This document shows positions 38,241 through 47,848 of a DNA stretch of 64,000 nt, one piece after another; the stretch's first letter is position 1; the number at the start of each line of letters is the position of its first letter. Source of the DNA: Acinetobacter sp. WC-141 (GTDB taxonomy: Bacteria; Pseudomonadota; Gammaproteobacteria; Pseudomonadales; Moraxellaceae); assembly GCF_000313935.1 (NCBI RefSeq), contig NZ_AMSS01000050.1, positions 1 through 64,000 on the forward strand, given 5' to 3'. Position numbers and translations under genes: made by a program. Below the pieces are notes generated by a model that was not told the origin of the DNA, did not search any database, and was given only the letters and a program-made list of their open reading frames with translations.

Positions 38241-39050
38241 TTACAGCTCAACGTGAAAAGTATGTTCTTTAGCAGGGAATGACTGATCAAGTACCGCAGC
38301 ATGATAAGCTTTAAAAGCATCTAAAATGGCAGTTTCACCTGATTGTTCTTTCATAAAGTTACGTACAAAACGCGCAACTCGGCCAAAAGTTAAACCTAAC
38401 ATATCTTGTACAACCAATACTTGGCCATCGGTTGCATTACCTGCACCAATACCAATTACAGGCGTATTTGGGAATAATTCAGCAATTTCTTGTCCCAACT
38501 GAGCAGGAACACATTCAAGTAATAATACCGCTGCGCCCGCCTCAACTACTGCTGTACAATCAGCAATAAGCTGATCTGCTGCTTCACGTGTTCTAGCTTG
38601 TAATTTATAGCCACCGAATACATGTACAGATTGAGGTGTTAAGCCTAAATGTACACAAACAGGCACACCATTACGGGTTAAAACCTGCACGATTTCACTC
38701 AACCATGCACCACCTTCGATTTTCACCATTTGAGCGCCGGCTTGCATGACTGTTCTTGCGTTTTGCAAAGCATCATTTAATGTTGCATAACTCATAAACG
38801 GTAAGTCAGTCATAATCAAGGCATGCTGGTTACCACGACGAACAGCTGCCGTATGATAAGCCATATCTTCAACAGTTACTGGCAAAGTTGAATCTCGCCC
38901 TTGAATTGCCATTCCAAGAGAATCACCAATTAAGATTGTATCAACTTCGGCAAGTTCCATTGCTTTTGCCATGCTTGCATCGTAGCAAGTCAGGCAAGAG
39001 AACTTGCGTCCTTCGGTTTTAAATTTTCTTAAGTCACTTAGACTAATCAT
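38241..39050 (-). CDS. panB: 3-methyl-2-oxobutanoate hydroxymethyltransferase
   Basis: 269 aa from ATG 39050, with GAGG 12 bases upstream; the open frame reaches 39119 but the extra residues are not family-like. First committed step of pantothenate synthesis, adding hydroxymethyl from methylene-THF to ketoisovalerate. Motifs: FSCLTCYDASMAKAMELAEVDTILIGDSLGM, GAQMVKIEGG, GVPVCVHLGLTPQSVH and IGIGAGNATDGQVLVVQDMLGL. Confidence 0.97.
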   Translation of the reverse strand: MISLSDLRKFKTEGRKFSCLTCYDASMAKAMELAEVDTILIGDSLGMAIQGRDSTLPVTVEDMAYHTAAVRRGNQHALIMTDLPFMSYATLNDALQNARTVMQAGAQMVKIEGGAWLSEIVQVLTRNGVPVCVHLGLTPQSVHVFGGYKLQARTREAADQLIADCTAVVEAGAAVLLLECVPAQLGQEIAELFPNTPVIGIGAGNATDGQVLVVQDMLGLTFGRVARFVRNFMKEQSGETAILDAFKAYHAAVLDQSFPAKEHTFHVEL

Positions 39051-39096
39051 GATGATATCCTCTACAGGAGTTCGCAGAACATAATGAATCGAGAGC

Positions 39097-39579
39097 TTAA
39101 GCCCAAGACTCATCAGCAAGTACAGTCAGTGTCGGCTGCTGTATCAGCTCTAAATCTTTGAGTGGCTGACCATTCAATTGTAAATCTGCATCTAAATCTA
39201 ATAAGGGAATTACAACAAAATCTCGTTGTAAAATTCCTATGTGCGGCACAGTTAAGCGCTCATTGTGAATTTTTTCATTGCCATATATAAGCAAATCCAG
39301 ATCTAAGGTTCGCTCACCCCAACGGCGAAGTCGCACACGACCGGCTTCTTGCTCAAAACGTTGCAAATGATCTAGCAAATCTAAAGGTGCAAGATTCGTA
39401 TTTAATTCTGCAACTGCATTTAAATAATTTGGCTGATCTTGAGGTCCCATAGGTGGACTTTGATAAAGTCTAGAAACTTTAACCATTCCTAATGTTTTAA
39501 GCTTAGCAATGGCTTCAGTTAAAATTTGACGTGAATCGCCTAAATTACTTCCTAAACCAATATAAGTGGTGATTGTCAT
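39097..39579 (-). CDS. folK: HPPK, hydroxymethyldihydropterin pyrophosphokinase
   Basis: 160 aa. Transfers pyrophosphate to 6-hydroxymethyl-7,8-dihydropterin in folate synthesis. Starts TITTYIGLGSNLGDSRQIL and carries the signature RRWGERTLDLDLLIYG plus LTVPHIGILQRDFVVIPL. Its ATG overlaps the pcnB stop by four bases; pcnB-folK-panB-panC is a conserved order. panB follows after 46 bp. Confidence 0.97.
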   Translation of the reverse strand: MTITTYIGLGSNLGDSRQILTEAIAKLKTLGMVKVSRLYQSPPMGPQDQPNYLNAVAELNTNLAPLDLLDHLQRFEQEAGRVRLRRWGERTLDLDLLIYGNEKIHNERLTVPHIGILQRDFVVIPLLDLDADLQLNGQPLKDLELIQQPTLTVLADESWA

Positions 39580-41039
39580 TGCGTTGGCCCAAAAACAACT
39601 TGGCTTAAATCGCGTTGTACCCGCTTACGTTTTAAAATTGGATGATCACCCGTCACACCTGCTTCGGAAGTAGTTGCTTTTTCAACAAATCGGCTTACTG
39701 CCTGATCTGTTCTCGTACGTTCTTTTTTCCCACGACGAGTGCGTGGTTCCGGAATATCAACCAAAGGTTCAATTTCCGTTTCAACTTTATTACTTTCAAT
39801 CGGCTCAGCAGCTACCTTACGACGGTTTTTAGCTTTTTGACGATTATATTGGCTAATAGCAGCTTCTTTTTCGTCATTTGACATTTCTTGGTAGGTTTCC
39901 CACCAACTTCCCATTCCTTGTGTTGTGTCATCACCTGACTTTTCACGAAGTAACAAGAAGTCAAAACCAGCACGGAAGCGAGCATGTCCTGCCAATGCCT
40001 CTATTTGCTGTGGTTTTGGATTGAGCAAACGGGTTTGCATTTCCCAAACTTCACGAATAAAAGTTTCTGCAAAGCGAGGAATAACTGTGCGTGTTGCTTG
40101 ACGTTTTAAGACATCTAAACCAGCCTGTGCGCGGGCTTCAGCTGGCACGATACCTTTAGATAAATAAAATTCACAACGCTCTAAAAACGGCTGCCACAAT
40201 AACACTGCATAGAAAAATGCAGGGTTAATGGTTTTACCTACTTGGATACGTTGATCTGTATTCTTTGCTGCTCTTTGAATGAATGGCGTAAGATTAGGCT
40301 GAACATCGGCAAAAAGTTGCTTCCAGACACCAAACTCAATCAACATTGGCAAAACACGCGCCAAATGCCCCATTGTGAACAGCTTTTGAGATTCATCATA
40401 TAAACGATGCGGAGAGACATCACGCAATAGTTGCGTCATTTCGGCATTAAATATATCGAGAATATTTGAATCAATTTTGAAATTTAATTTGGCTGCAAAG
40501 CGTAGCGTTCTAAGCATACGCACAGGGTCTTCTTCAAAGCGCTGTGCGGGATCGCCCAATAAACGCAAAGTTTTGTTTTTAACATCGTCAATCGCTTTAC
40601 AGAAATCGAGCACAATACTCTTGCGCGGTTGGTAATATAACGTATTGATAGAAAAGTCACGTCGAGCAAAGTCTTGCTCGATAGTACCCCAGTTATTGTC
40701 ACGTAAAATCATGCCCGAGGCACTCGTAACTGCTTTTTTAGGGGGGGCACGGAATGTTGCAACTTCAATAAGCTCACGCCCAGAATACACGTGTGCTAAT
40801 TCAAATCGACGACCAATAATTCGGCAACGTCGGCCAAAAACTTCTTTAATTTGAGAAGGTGTCGCATTGGTGACTGCATCGAAATCTTTAGGATTAAGCC
40901 CTAGCATTAAATCACGGACACCACCCCCAACAATATAAGCCTCATAGCCAGCTTTATTCAGGCTATCGATCACATCTAAAATCGAAGAAGGAAGTTGGGC
41001 TGTGGACAAACCACATTTTGACGCTCGCAAGGTTTGCAA
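39576..41039 (-). CDS. pcnB: poly(A) polymerase I
   Basis: 487 aa. Adds 3' poly(A) tails that promote RNA decay. Class II nucleotidyltransferase head: EAYIVGGGVRDLMLGLNPKDFDAVTNATP with the DxD acidic pair, then RRFELAHVYSGRELIEVATFR and RRDFSINTLYYQP. RNA-binding body RFEEDPVRMLRTLRFAAKLNF. A long basic C-terminal tail (about 390-487; RQKAKNRRKVAA, TRRGKKERTRT, LKRKRVQRDL) is typical of bacterial PcnB and absent from tRNA CCA-adding enzymes. Confidence 0.95.
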   Translation of the reverse strand: MQTLRASKCGLSTAQLPSSILDVIDSLNKAGYEAYIVGGGVRDLMLGLNPKDFDAVTNATPSQIKEVFGRRCRIIGRRFELAHVYSGRELIEVATFRAPPKKAVTSASGMILRDNNWGTIEQDFARRDFSINTLYYQPRKSIVLDFCKAIDDVKNKTLRLLGDPAQRFEEDPVRMLRTLRFAAKLNFKIDSNILDIFNAEMTQLLRDVSPHRLYDESQKLFTMGHLARVLPMLIEFGVWKQLFADVQPNLTPFIQRAAKNTDQRIQVGKTINPAFFYAVLLWQPFLERCEFYLSKGIVPAEARAQAGLDVLKRQATRTVIPRFAETFIREVWEMQTRLLNPKPQQIEALAGHARFRAGFDFLLLREKSGDDTTQGMGSWWETYQEMSNDEKEAAISQYNRQKAKNRRKVAAEPIESNKVETEIEPLVDIPEPRTRRGKKERTRTDQAVSRFVEKATTSEAGVTGDHPILKRKRVQRDLSQVVFGPTQ

Positions 41040-41164
41040 AAGACGCTGTCTCCTACGTCAGTACGTAAATAACAAGTTGTCGCTAATCATAGCTCTAACG
41101 CACACAAAGGGCAATTTGATTCTCTGTAGTTTGCGTATGAAATGACAATTGACAAACACATGAT

Positions 41165-41569
41165 TTATAAACTCAACCGCGCTTTATTCTTTTCAAAAAT
41201 GGCTGGACCTATGCCCTTTACGTTTTTAAATTCATCAATATTTTTAAAGCCACCATTCTTTTGACGGTATTCTACAATCGCCTGAGCCTTTTTCTCACCA
41301 ATCCCTTTTAGCTTTTGAAGCTCATCAATAGTGGCTTGATTCAAGTGAATTTGCCCTGAAGAATCAGTCATTGTTGTACTTTTTGCAGCATTAGAATGAG
41401 AGGAGTGTTGCATGCTCAACTTCTGATCATACATCTGCTGTTTAGCCTTCCACTCCTTAAAATTTTGATCAAAAGATTGGGCTTGAATCATTGTTGATGA
41501 AATCAAGCTCCCAAATAAAATAATAAAAATATAATATTTACTCTTCCAAAGACTCATGCTGATCTGCAT
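41165..41569 (-). CDS. comEA: ComEA-like helix-hairpin-helix DNA-binding protein
   Basis: 134 aa (ATG 41557, four codons in, is an alternative start). Signal peptide or anchor KYYIFIILFGSLISSTMIQAQ, then a Gln/Ser-rich spacer and a C-terminal double helix-hairpin-helix: IHLNQATIDELQKLKGIGEKKAQAIVEYR and FKNIDEFKNVKGIGPAIFEKNK. This is the ComEA form, a periplasmic protein that binds and draws in DNA during natural transformation, for which Acinetobacter is well known. It overlaps the mazG end by 32 bp, so the two are coupled. Confidence 0.88.
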   Translation of the reverse strand: MQISMSLWKSKYYIFIILFGSLISSTMIQAQSFDQNFKEWKAKQQMYDQKLSMQHSSHSNAAKSTTMTDSSGQIHLNQATIDELQKLKGIGEKKAQAIVEYRQKNGGFKNIDEFKNVKGIGPAIFEKNKARLSL

Positions 41570-42344
41570 GTGTTTTTTCCCCTAACTTTAACTGTCGCTT
41601 TGCCTGATTCCACAATTCATCCATTTCAGACAAGGTCATGTCCTCTAATGTTCTTTGCTGTTTGTGCGCTTGATCTTCAATAAAAGCAAAACGGCTTCTA
41701 AATTTATGTATTGTTGATAAAAGTGAAGTTTCACTTGAAATCGCAAGTTTACGTCCTACATTCACCAATGAAAACAGGCAATCTCCAAATTCATCTTGAA
41801 TTTCATCCATATTTTGATTTTTTAGTGCCTGCTTGAATTCATCTAGCTCTTCTTCTAGTTTTGTATAAGCATCTTCTACGGTTTCAAAATCGAACCCAAT
41901 TTTTGCGACATTTTTTTGAATTTCCTGAGCTTGATTTAGTGCTGGCCCATGTTTAATTTCATCTAACCTTGATTGCGGCATTCCTTGTTTTTCTTGCTGT
42001 TTAATTTGTTTCCATAACTCACTTACTTGTTCAGAGCTTAAGTTATTAAATTGATCCGCCTGAAAAACATGTGGGTGACGACGAATTAACTTTTCACAGA
42101 TCGATTCCACCACATCGTTAAAGTTAAAAGCGCCTTGCTCACTAAACATTTGTGATTGAAACACAACTTGTAATAACAAATCGCCCAGCTCATTTCTGAT
42201 TTCATCGATATCGCCCTGACGAATAGCAGCCTCGACCTCATAGGCTTCTTCAATCGCATATTTAGTAAGAGTCATAGGTGTTTGCGCCTGATCCCACGGA
42301 CATTTTTCACGTAATTCTTGCATAATTTTAAGCAACTTATCCAT
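41538..42344 (-). CDS. mazG: MazG nucleoside triphosphate pyrophosphohydrolase
   Basis: 268 aa from ATG 42344, preceded by GAGGG; a start at 42362 is poorer. Hydrolyses NTPs, including damaged ones, to NMP and pyrophosphate. Two MazG repeats: the first with REKCPWDQAQTPMTLTKYAIEEAYEVEAAI and EIRNELGDLLLQVVFQSQM, the second with KLEEELDEFKQALK and EIQDEFGDCLFSLVNVGRKL (EExxE and ExxD metal sites). In relatives mazG sits next to relA; here an SDR gene lies between them. Confidence 0.95.
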   Translation of the reverse strand: MDKLLKIMQELREKCPWDQAQTPMTLTKYAIEEAYEVEAAIRQGDIDEIRNELGDLLLQVVFQSQMFSEQGAFNFNDVVESICEKLIRRHPHVFQADQFNNLSSEQVSELWKQIKQQEKQGMPQSRLDEIKHGPALNQAQEIQKNVAKIGFDFETVEDAYTKLEEELDEFKQALKNQNMDEIQDEFGDCLFSLVNVGRKLAISSETSLLSTIHKFRSRFAFIEDQAHKQQRTLEDMTLSEMDELWNQAKRQLKLGEKTHADQHESLEE

Positions 42345-42456
42345 GGTAACCCTCAAGTTCAAAAAGTCGGTCAGTCAAACTAAGATTTTAATTTGTTATG
42401 ATCAAAATCAAAGCGATTAAATCAGTCGCACTATTGTACTGACAAAGAGAAAAAAG

Positions 42457-43230
42457 ATGAGATACAGTATTCTGATTAGTGGCGCCGCTCAAGGTATTGG
42501 GGCTGAAATTGCACGTGTATTCTACAAACAGGGATATAAAGTAGGTATTTATGATATTAATGAGTCGCTTGCTCAAGAATTGGCAAACGACTTGGGGCCA
42601 AATGCCTGTGCTGGCTATTTAGATGTAAGTGATTACAGTCAGTGGCAAAGCATATTAAAAGAATTTACTGACTGGGCTGGCGAACTCAATATCTTGGTGA
42701 ATAACGCTGGCATTTTATATTCTGGTGCATTTGAAACAACTGATATTAAAGCTCACCAAAGAACAATAAATATTAATGTAAACGGCGTTATCAATGGCTG
42801 CCACGCGGCACTCCCCTATTTAAAGCAAGCTTCTTTTGCACGTGTTATCAATCTTTCGTCAGCTTCTGCAATTTATGGACAAGCCGATTTGATTTCTTAT
42901 TCAGCCAGTAAATTTGCTGTTCGGGGGATTACTGAAGGCTTAGATGTAGAATGGAAAAAATATGGTATTCGTGTTTTAGATGTGATGCCGCTATTCGTAC
43001 AAACTGCAATGGTCAACAATATGAATGCAGGCACTATTCAAAATATGGGGATAGATTTGACACCAAATGATATTGCTCAACAGGTACTTACGCTCGTAGA
43101 GAAAAAGGCTCATTTCTGGACACCTACTCACACTCCAGTTGGCATAAAAACTAAGCTGCTTTATCAACTCTCGACCTTAAGCCCGCAGTTTTTAAATCGA
43201 CTAACCAATATTTATTTATCAAGAAAGTGA
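42457..43230 (+). CDS. short-chain dehydrogenase/reductase
   Basis: 257 aa classical SDR. Cofactor loop SGAAQGIGAEIARVFY with Asp in VGIYDIN, suggesting NAD(H) preference. NNAG motif at VNNAGILYSG, catalytic Ser in VINLSSASAIYG and YSASK. C-terminus is hydrophobic (LLYQLSTLSPQFLNRLT) and might sit on the membrane. Substrate unknown. Single gene inserted between mazG and relA, which are adjacent in Pseudomonas. Confidence 0.87.
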   Translation: MRYSILISGAAQGIGAEIARVFYKQGYKVGIYDINESLAQELANDLGPNACAGYLDVSDYSQWQSILKEFTDWAGELNILVNNAGILYSGAFETTDIKAHQRTININVNGVINGCHAALPYLKQASFARVINLSSASAIYGQADLISYSASKFAVRGITEGLDVEWKKYGIRVLDVMPLFVQTAMVNNMNAGTIQNMGIDLTPNDIAQQVLTLVEKKAHFWTPTHTPVGIKTKLLYQLSTLSPQFLNRLTNIYLSRK

Positions 43231-43240
43231 TTTTTAATAA

Positions 43241-43268
43241 AAAGGCTGTCATTTGACAGCCTTTTTTT
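43241..43268. terminator. bidirectional terminator between SDR and relA
   Basis: AAAGGCTGTC (43241-43250), loop ATTT, GACAGCCTTT (43255-43264), T-run after, A-run before. Confidence 0.9.
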
Positions 43269-43279
43269 ACTCAATTTGG

Positions 43280-45586
43280 TTAAACACCTTGAATCATGCG
43301 TCGCGCACTAATGATTCCCGGCTGCTGCTCTAAGCGTGCCAACAAACGAGAAAGCTGGGCTAAACCTTTAACCTCAATTAACAATTTCATATTCGCAATA
43401 CCATCTGCTTCAGAAATTGTATTGACCTGACGAATATTGATTTGGTCAGAGAAAATCACTTGAGTTAAGTCTTTAAGCAGACCACGACGATCATAAGCTT
43501 CCACCACAATTTGAACGCTTTGACCACGTGTTGGCTGCATTTCCCAATCGGCTTCAACAGCACGCTCTGGTTCTTGCTTAATCATACGCTGATAGTCTGA
43601 ACAAATGACTTTATGGATGCTAACACCACGATTCAAAGTAATATATCCAGCGATTGACTCACCATGTACGGGCTGACAGCACTGCGCGATATGCAGCTCT
43701 ACATTGTCTAAACCATCAATTAAAATTCCGTGGGCCGATAACGTATGGCTAGCACGTGGATTTAATGCTGGTTTAAGCACTAGTTCAGGTTCATCCTGAT
43801 CTAGATGCATTTGACGATTCACCTGATTAATTAAGGCATGTAAGCTAATATCACCGCTTACCAGACTCACCAAAATATCATCACCCGTTTTCACGTTAAA
43901 ATGTGATGAATAATCGTTTAGGTCGATACTTTTTGGATGAATCGCTAGACGAGCTAACTCTTTATTAAGAAGCTCACGGCCTACTTCAAGATTTTTACTA
44001 CGGTCTTGTTGTCTGAACCAATGGCGTAGCTTGTCACGGGCACGAGAGGTTTTAATATAACCTAAAGAATTCACCAACCAATCTCGGTTTGGATCACGAT
44101 CTTTTTTAGTTAAAATCTCAACCTGCTCACCCGTTTTTAAAGTATAGGTAAGTGGCACATAACGCTGGTTAACTCGCGCTGCGTAACATTTATTTCCTAC
44201 TTCCGTATGCACATGATAAGCAAAATCTAAAACTGTTGAGCCACGTGGCAATTCCTTAATGTCACCATCACGACTGAAAACATAAATCTTTTCAAAGCCT
44301 TCAAAGTCTTGTAACTGTTCAAAGCCTTCTGTTTCATCTTCGTTTTGATGTACCGTCGTTTCATTGCGTTCTTGGTAGTGTTCTAGAACAGCACGCAATG
44401 AATGCAAACGATGATTAAAGGAATGGTCAGTATTCTTCGAACCTTCTTTATAGTTAAAGTGCGAACATACACCTAACTCTGCTTCGTCGTGCATCTCATG
44501 AGTACGAATTTGTACTTCAAGCGATTTATTCTCGGCAATTACAGCAGTATGCAAAGATCGATAGCCATTTGCTTTTGGGTTGGTAATATAGTCATCAAAC
44601 TGATGCGGAATATGACGCCAGATTTGATGAACGATACCTAAAGAGTGATAACACTCAGGAACACTATTCACCAATACACGTAAGGCACGAATATCATAAA
44701 GCTGATCAAAACTCAGGTTTTTGCTTTTCATTTTTCGATAAATCGAATAAATGTGTTTTGCTCGACCTGTAATTTCTGCCTCAATTCCGTAAGACGCCAA
44801 CTCATTTTTTAAACGGTCAATGACGAACTGAATATAATGTTCACGCTCTAAACGTTTTTCATTCAGTAATGAAGCAATTTCTTTATAACGGTCTGGAGCC
44901 AAATAACGGAAAGCTAAATCTTCAAGTTCCCATTTAAGCTGGGCAATACCGAGTCGATGCGCCAATGGCGAATAAATAGTAAGAATTTCACGTGCTACGC
45001 GTTCTTGACGTTCACGAGAGGAATTTGCCAGCTCTCGTAAAGAATAGGTACGTTCAGCAAGTTTAATTAAAACAACACGAACATCTTCGGTGACCGAAAT
45101 CAGCATTTTATAAATGCCACTTAAATGTTCTCGTTGATTGTTATTAAAGTGGTCTTCTAACCGCTTATTTTTCTCAATAAGTTCCGAGAGTTTACCCATT
45201 GCCAAAGCGCCTTTGACAAGGTTATAGACCTGCTCTCCGAATTTCTGTTTTACTTCTTCTATATCAGTAATGTCCTCACGAACACTACGATAGAGCATTG
45301 CTGCCGATAAAGTATCTTCATCTACATGGAGATGCGCTAGAATGTCGGCCATTCCAACGCCTGTAGCAAAAGTATTGGAGCGATGATTAACCGTTGAGTC
45401 TAACTCTTTTTGCAGGGTCTCATTCGCAACCTTTTCAAGCTGTTCAAGCTTCGCCCCATCTAATATTTCACGCACCCGATCCAACCATGAGGCTAAACCG
45501 ATTTGCGTTTCGGCGGCATGCTCTACAGTCGTTTCCTCGGACAACTCAGTTAGTTGTTCAGGTAACTGTTCACGTACTGTGACCAT
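43280..45586 (-). CDS. relA: RelA-type (p)ppGpp synthetase
   Basis: 768 aa. Makes (p)ppGpp when uncharged tRNA enters stalled ribosomes. The N-terminal hydrolase domain is dead: where SpoT has a His-Asp pair, this has YR (Y99-R100, AAMLYRSVREDITD). The synthetase domain is intact (SIYRKMKSKNLSFDQLYDIRALRVLV, NPKANGYRSLHTAVI, VEIQIRTHEMHDEAE-like). TGS domain (IYVFSRDGDIKELPRGSTVLDFAYHVHTEVG), helical/zinc-finger region with CCQPVHGESIAGYIT, and C-terminal ACT domain. Preceded by GAGGAG. A separate SpoT must supply hydrolysis. Probably transcribed with rlmD 30 bp upstream. Confidence 0.95.
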   Translation of the reverse strand: MVTVREQLPEQLTELSEETTVEHAAETQIGLASWLDRVREILDGAKLEQLEKVANETLQKELDSTVNHRSNTFATGVGMADILAHLHVDEDTLSAAMLYRSVREDITDIEEVKQKFGEQVYNLVKGALAMGKLSELIEKNKRLEDHFNNNQREHLSGIYKMLISVTEDVRVVLIKLAERTYSLRELANSSRERQERVAREILTIYSPLAHRLGIAQLKWELEDLAFRYLAPDRYKEIASLLNEKRLEREHYIQFVIDRLKNELASYGIEAEITGRAKHIYSIYRKMKSKNLSFDQLYDIRALRVLVNSVPECYHSLGIVHQIWRHIPHQFDDYITNPKANGYRSLHTAVIAENKSLEVQIRTHEMHDEAELGVCSHFNYKEGSKNTDHSFNHRLHSLRAVLEHYQERNETTVHQNEDETEGFEQLQDFEGFEKIYVFSRDGDIKELPRGSTVLDFAYHVHTEVGNKCYAARVNQRYVPLTYTLKTGEQVEILTKKDRDPNRDWLVNSLGYIKTSRARDKLRHWFRQQDRSKNLEVGRELLNKELARLAIHPKSIDLNDYSSHFNVKTGDDILVSLVSGDISLHALINQVNRQMHLDQDEPELVLKPALNPRASHTLSAHGILIDGLDNVELHIAQCCQPVHGESIAGYITLNRGVSIHKVICSDYQRMIKQEPERAVEADWEMQPTRGQSVQIVVEAYDRRGLLKDLTQVIFSDQINIRQVNTISEADGIANMKLLIEVKGLAQLSRLLARLEQQPGIISARRMIQGV

Positions 45587-45616
45587 ACCATTCTCCTCAA
45601 TATGTAACTCATGTTT

Positions 45617-47008
45617 TTAATCGTTTATCTCTTGAATTTTTTCAAATAGTGCAATGGATTCAACATGTTCTGTATGCGTAAACATGTCCATCACCGCTGC
45701 TTTTTTTAACTGGTAACCATATTGGACCAAAACACCCGCATCCCTTGCCAGTGTAGCTGGATTACATGATACATAAACGATTCTTTTTGCTCCAAAATTT
45801 GATACATATTGCATAATTTCATATGCACCAGCACGAGGAGGATCAATTAATAATGCATCAAATCCTTGATTTGCCCAAGAATGATGCGAAAAATCTTTTG
45901 TTAAATCTTGTGTAAAGAAGGTTGCTTGCACCAAACTATTGCTTTTTGCATTAGCTGTTGCGCGCTTCACCATTTCTTCACTCCCTTCCACACCAACAAC
46001 CTGACCACTCTCACCAACACATCGAGCTAACGGGAGCGAAAAATTGCCTAATCCACAAAATAGATCAAGTACTTTTTCACCCGGTTGCAATTGAAGCAAT
46101 TCACATGCCAATTGGACCATTTGTTCATTTACTGTGGCATTGACCTGAGTAAAATCCAATGGCGAAAAAGCAAAATTTACATTAAACCTCTCTAAAGCAT
46201 AATGTAAACGTAAAGCGCCTTTTTCATCATCAATACGATGAATGCTTTCAGGCCCCTTAGGTTGCAAATACAACTGCCACCCCTTGTCTAACGCAAATTG
46301 CTTTAATTGGTTGACATCAGAATTGTTTAATTTTTCTACATGACGAACCAATAAAGAAATTTCATGATCACCTTTTGCTAATTCTACATGACCAATATGC
46401 GCTTTGCCTTTTAGACTTTGGAGTAAAATACGCAGCTCAGGCAAACTATTTGATAAATTTTTATCCAAAACACTACAGCTATGGATAGAAGTTAAGCGAT
46501 TACTATGATGTTCACGAAACCCCATAATTAAGCGATCTGGTTTAGGCAAATAGCGCACACCGATTCGTGCACGACGACGATAATCACTTTGTAAAGATCG
46601 AATCGGCTCTAACCACTGTTCAGGTTGAATACCTGCAAAATGCTGTAAATGCGATTGAAGCACACTTTCTTTTAAACGAATTTGTTCATCAGGATGAATA
46701 TGCTGCATGCTACAGCCACCGCAAATACCATAATGAGGACAAATTGCATCTATACGATGAGTTGAAGGCTCTCCTAATAACTGCACCATCTCTGCTTCTT
46801 CAAGACGCTTCGCTTGATGGGTAATCTGAGCCTTTACAGTTTCTCCGGGCAATGCATAACGAATAAAAACTTTCTTGCCATGCTTATCTGCTGGATGATC
46901 AGGATGAGAACCATAATGCGCAATTCCCCGCCCCTCATGAGAAAGTGTTTCAACTTGAAAAATATATTCAGGTTGTTGGGGCTTGCGAGATTTGGCTTGT
47001 TGTTTCAA
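45617..47008 (-). CDS. rlmD: RlmD, 23S rRNA (uracil-1939-C5) methyltransferase
   Basis: 463 aa. N-terminal TRAM domain (about 14-75), then the 4Fe-4S cysteines in [14 protein letters not shown] (about 89-102) with a further Cys near 180 (HSCSVL). SAM-binding core [22 protein letters not shown] and the catalytic Cys in [14 protein letters not shown]. These distinguish RlmD from TrmA, which lacks the cluster. rlmD-relA order is shared with Pseudomonas. Confidence 0.95.
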   Translation of the reverse strand: MKQQAKSRKPQQPEYIFQVETLSHEGRGIAHYGSHPDHPADKHGKKVFIRYALPGETVKAQITHQAKRLEEAEMVQLLGEPSTHRIDAICPHYGICGGCSMQHIHPDEQIRLKESVLQSHLQHFAGIQPEQWLEPIRSLQSDYRRRARIGVRYLPKPDRLIMGFREHHSNRLTSIHSCSVLDKNLSNSLPELRILLQSLKGKAHIGHVELAKGDHEISLLVRHVEKLNNSDVNQLKQFALDKGWQLYLQPKGPESIHRIDDEKGALRLHYALERFNVNFAFSPLDFTQVNATVNEQMVQLACELLQLQPGEKVLDLFCGLGNFSLPLARCVGESGQVVGVEGSEEMVKRATANAKSNSLVQATFFTQDLTKDFSHHSWANQGFDALLIDPPRAGAYEIMQYVSNFGAKRIVYVSCNPATLARDAGVLVQYGYQLKKAAVMDMFTHTEHVESIALFEKIQEIND

Positions 47009-47017
47009 AGAATGAAC

Positions 47018-47836
47018 CTAAAAATCTAAAGGATTAAAATAGTGTGAAGTAAATTCAGTATGTTTCGAGGTACGTTCCCATACTTCAAGAAAATCTGCTT
47101 GCTGAGGAATATTTTTCAAATAATCAATACTAGAGTTTACCCAATCATTATGCTCATCTACAGTTAATTGCCCTTTTAATAGCAACCAACGTATATAGAT
47201 AAACCATGTATTCAGTACATCTCCTTCACAATAACTGGTCAGTTTTAACCACTGCTGTGTATGAACATATTCCGGCACATGATAACCCGACTCACCGCGT
47301 TTCCCCGGCAAACCTAAAATGCAGGCAATATCATCGAGCTTCTGAAAATTACGTCCGTTAAACATTGCCATCACATCCATTAAATCAATGTGGCGATGGT
47401 GATAACGGTTTTGGTAATTATTAAAACGCTTCTGGCTATCAATTTCGCCTTGATCAAATAGGCCCGGTGCAGAAAGGCCATGATACATCGCGCGAAATAG
47501 AATAACGGGTAAGTCAAATTGCGAACCATTCCAACTTACTAAAGTCGGATGACGCTTATCAAAAATTGACAAGAACTTCTGCAAAATCTCAGCTTCAGAA
47601 TATTGTTCCCGACTAAAAGAGAATAATCTGAAACCAGATTCATCAATCCATAGGCCAGAAATACAAACAATTTCATGCAAAGGTAAGCGCTGGAAATCCA
47701 TGCCTGATTCTTGACGGCGCAGTTTAGTCAATGCTTGCTCTACATCAGCCTCTGGTAAATCAAGATGATATAAATGCGCTCCCGCTTTTAAATCAGTTAA
47801 AGTTTCAATATCAAAAACTAAGGTAGGGAAACGCAT
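47018..47836 (-). CDS. 3'-5' exonuclease, PolB-like DEDDy type
   Basis: 272 aa from ATG 47836, with GAGAG just upstream; TTG 47848 is possible but lacks a site. The predicted exonuclease is related to the proofreading domain of family B polymerases, with no polymerase part. ExoI motif VFDIETL (DxE), ExoII LVSWNGSQFDLPVILFRA, ExoIII region YCEGDVLNTWFIYIRW with its Asp. It likely degrades or trims DNA/RNA 3' ends; the substrate is unknown. It sits in the cysM-exonuclease-rlmD-relA run with short gaps. Confidence 0.88.
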   Translation of the reverse strand: MRFPTLVFDIETLTDLKAGAHLYHLDLPEADVEQALTKLRRQESGMDFQRLPLHEIVCISGLWIDESGFRLFSFSREQYSEAEILQKFLSIFDKRHPTLVSWNGSQFDLPVILFRAMYHGLSAPGLFDQGEIDSQKRFNNYQNRYHHRHIDLMDVMAMFNGRNFQKLDDIACILGLPGKRGESGYHVPEYVHTQQWLKLTSYCEGDVLNTWFIYIRWLLLKGQLTVDEHNDWVNSSIDYLKNIPQQADFLEVWERTSKHTEFTSHYFNPLDF

Positions 47837-47848
47837 TATTTCTCTCAA

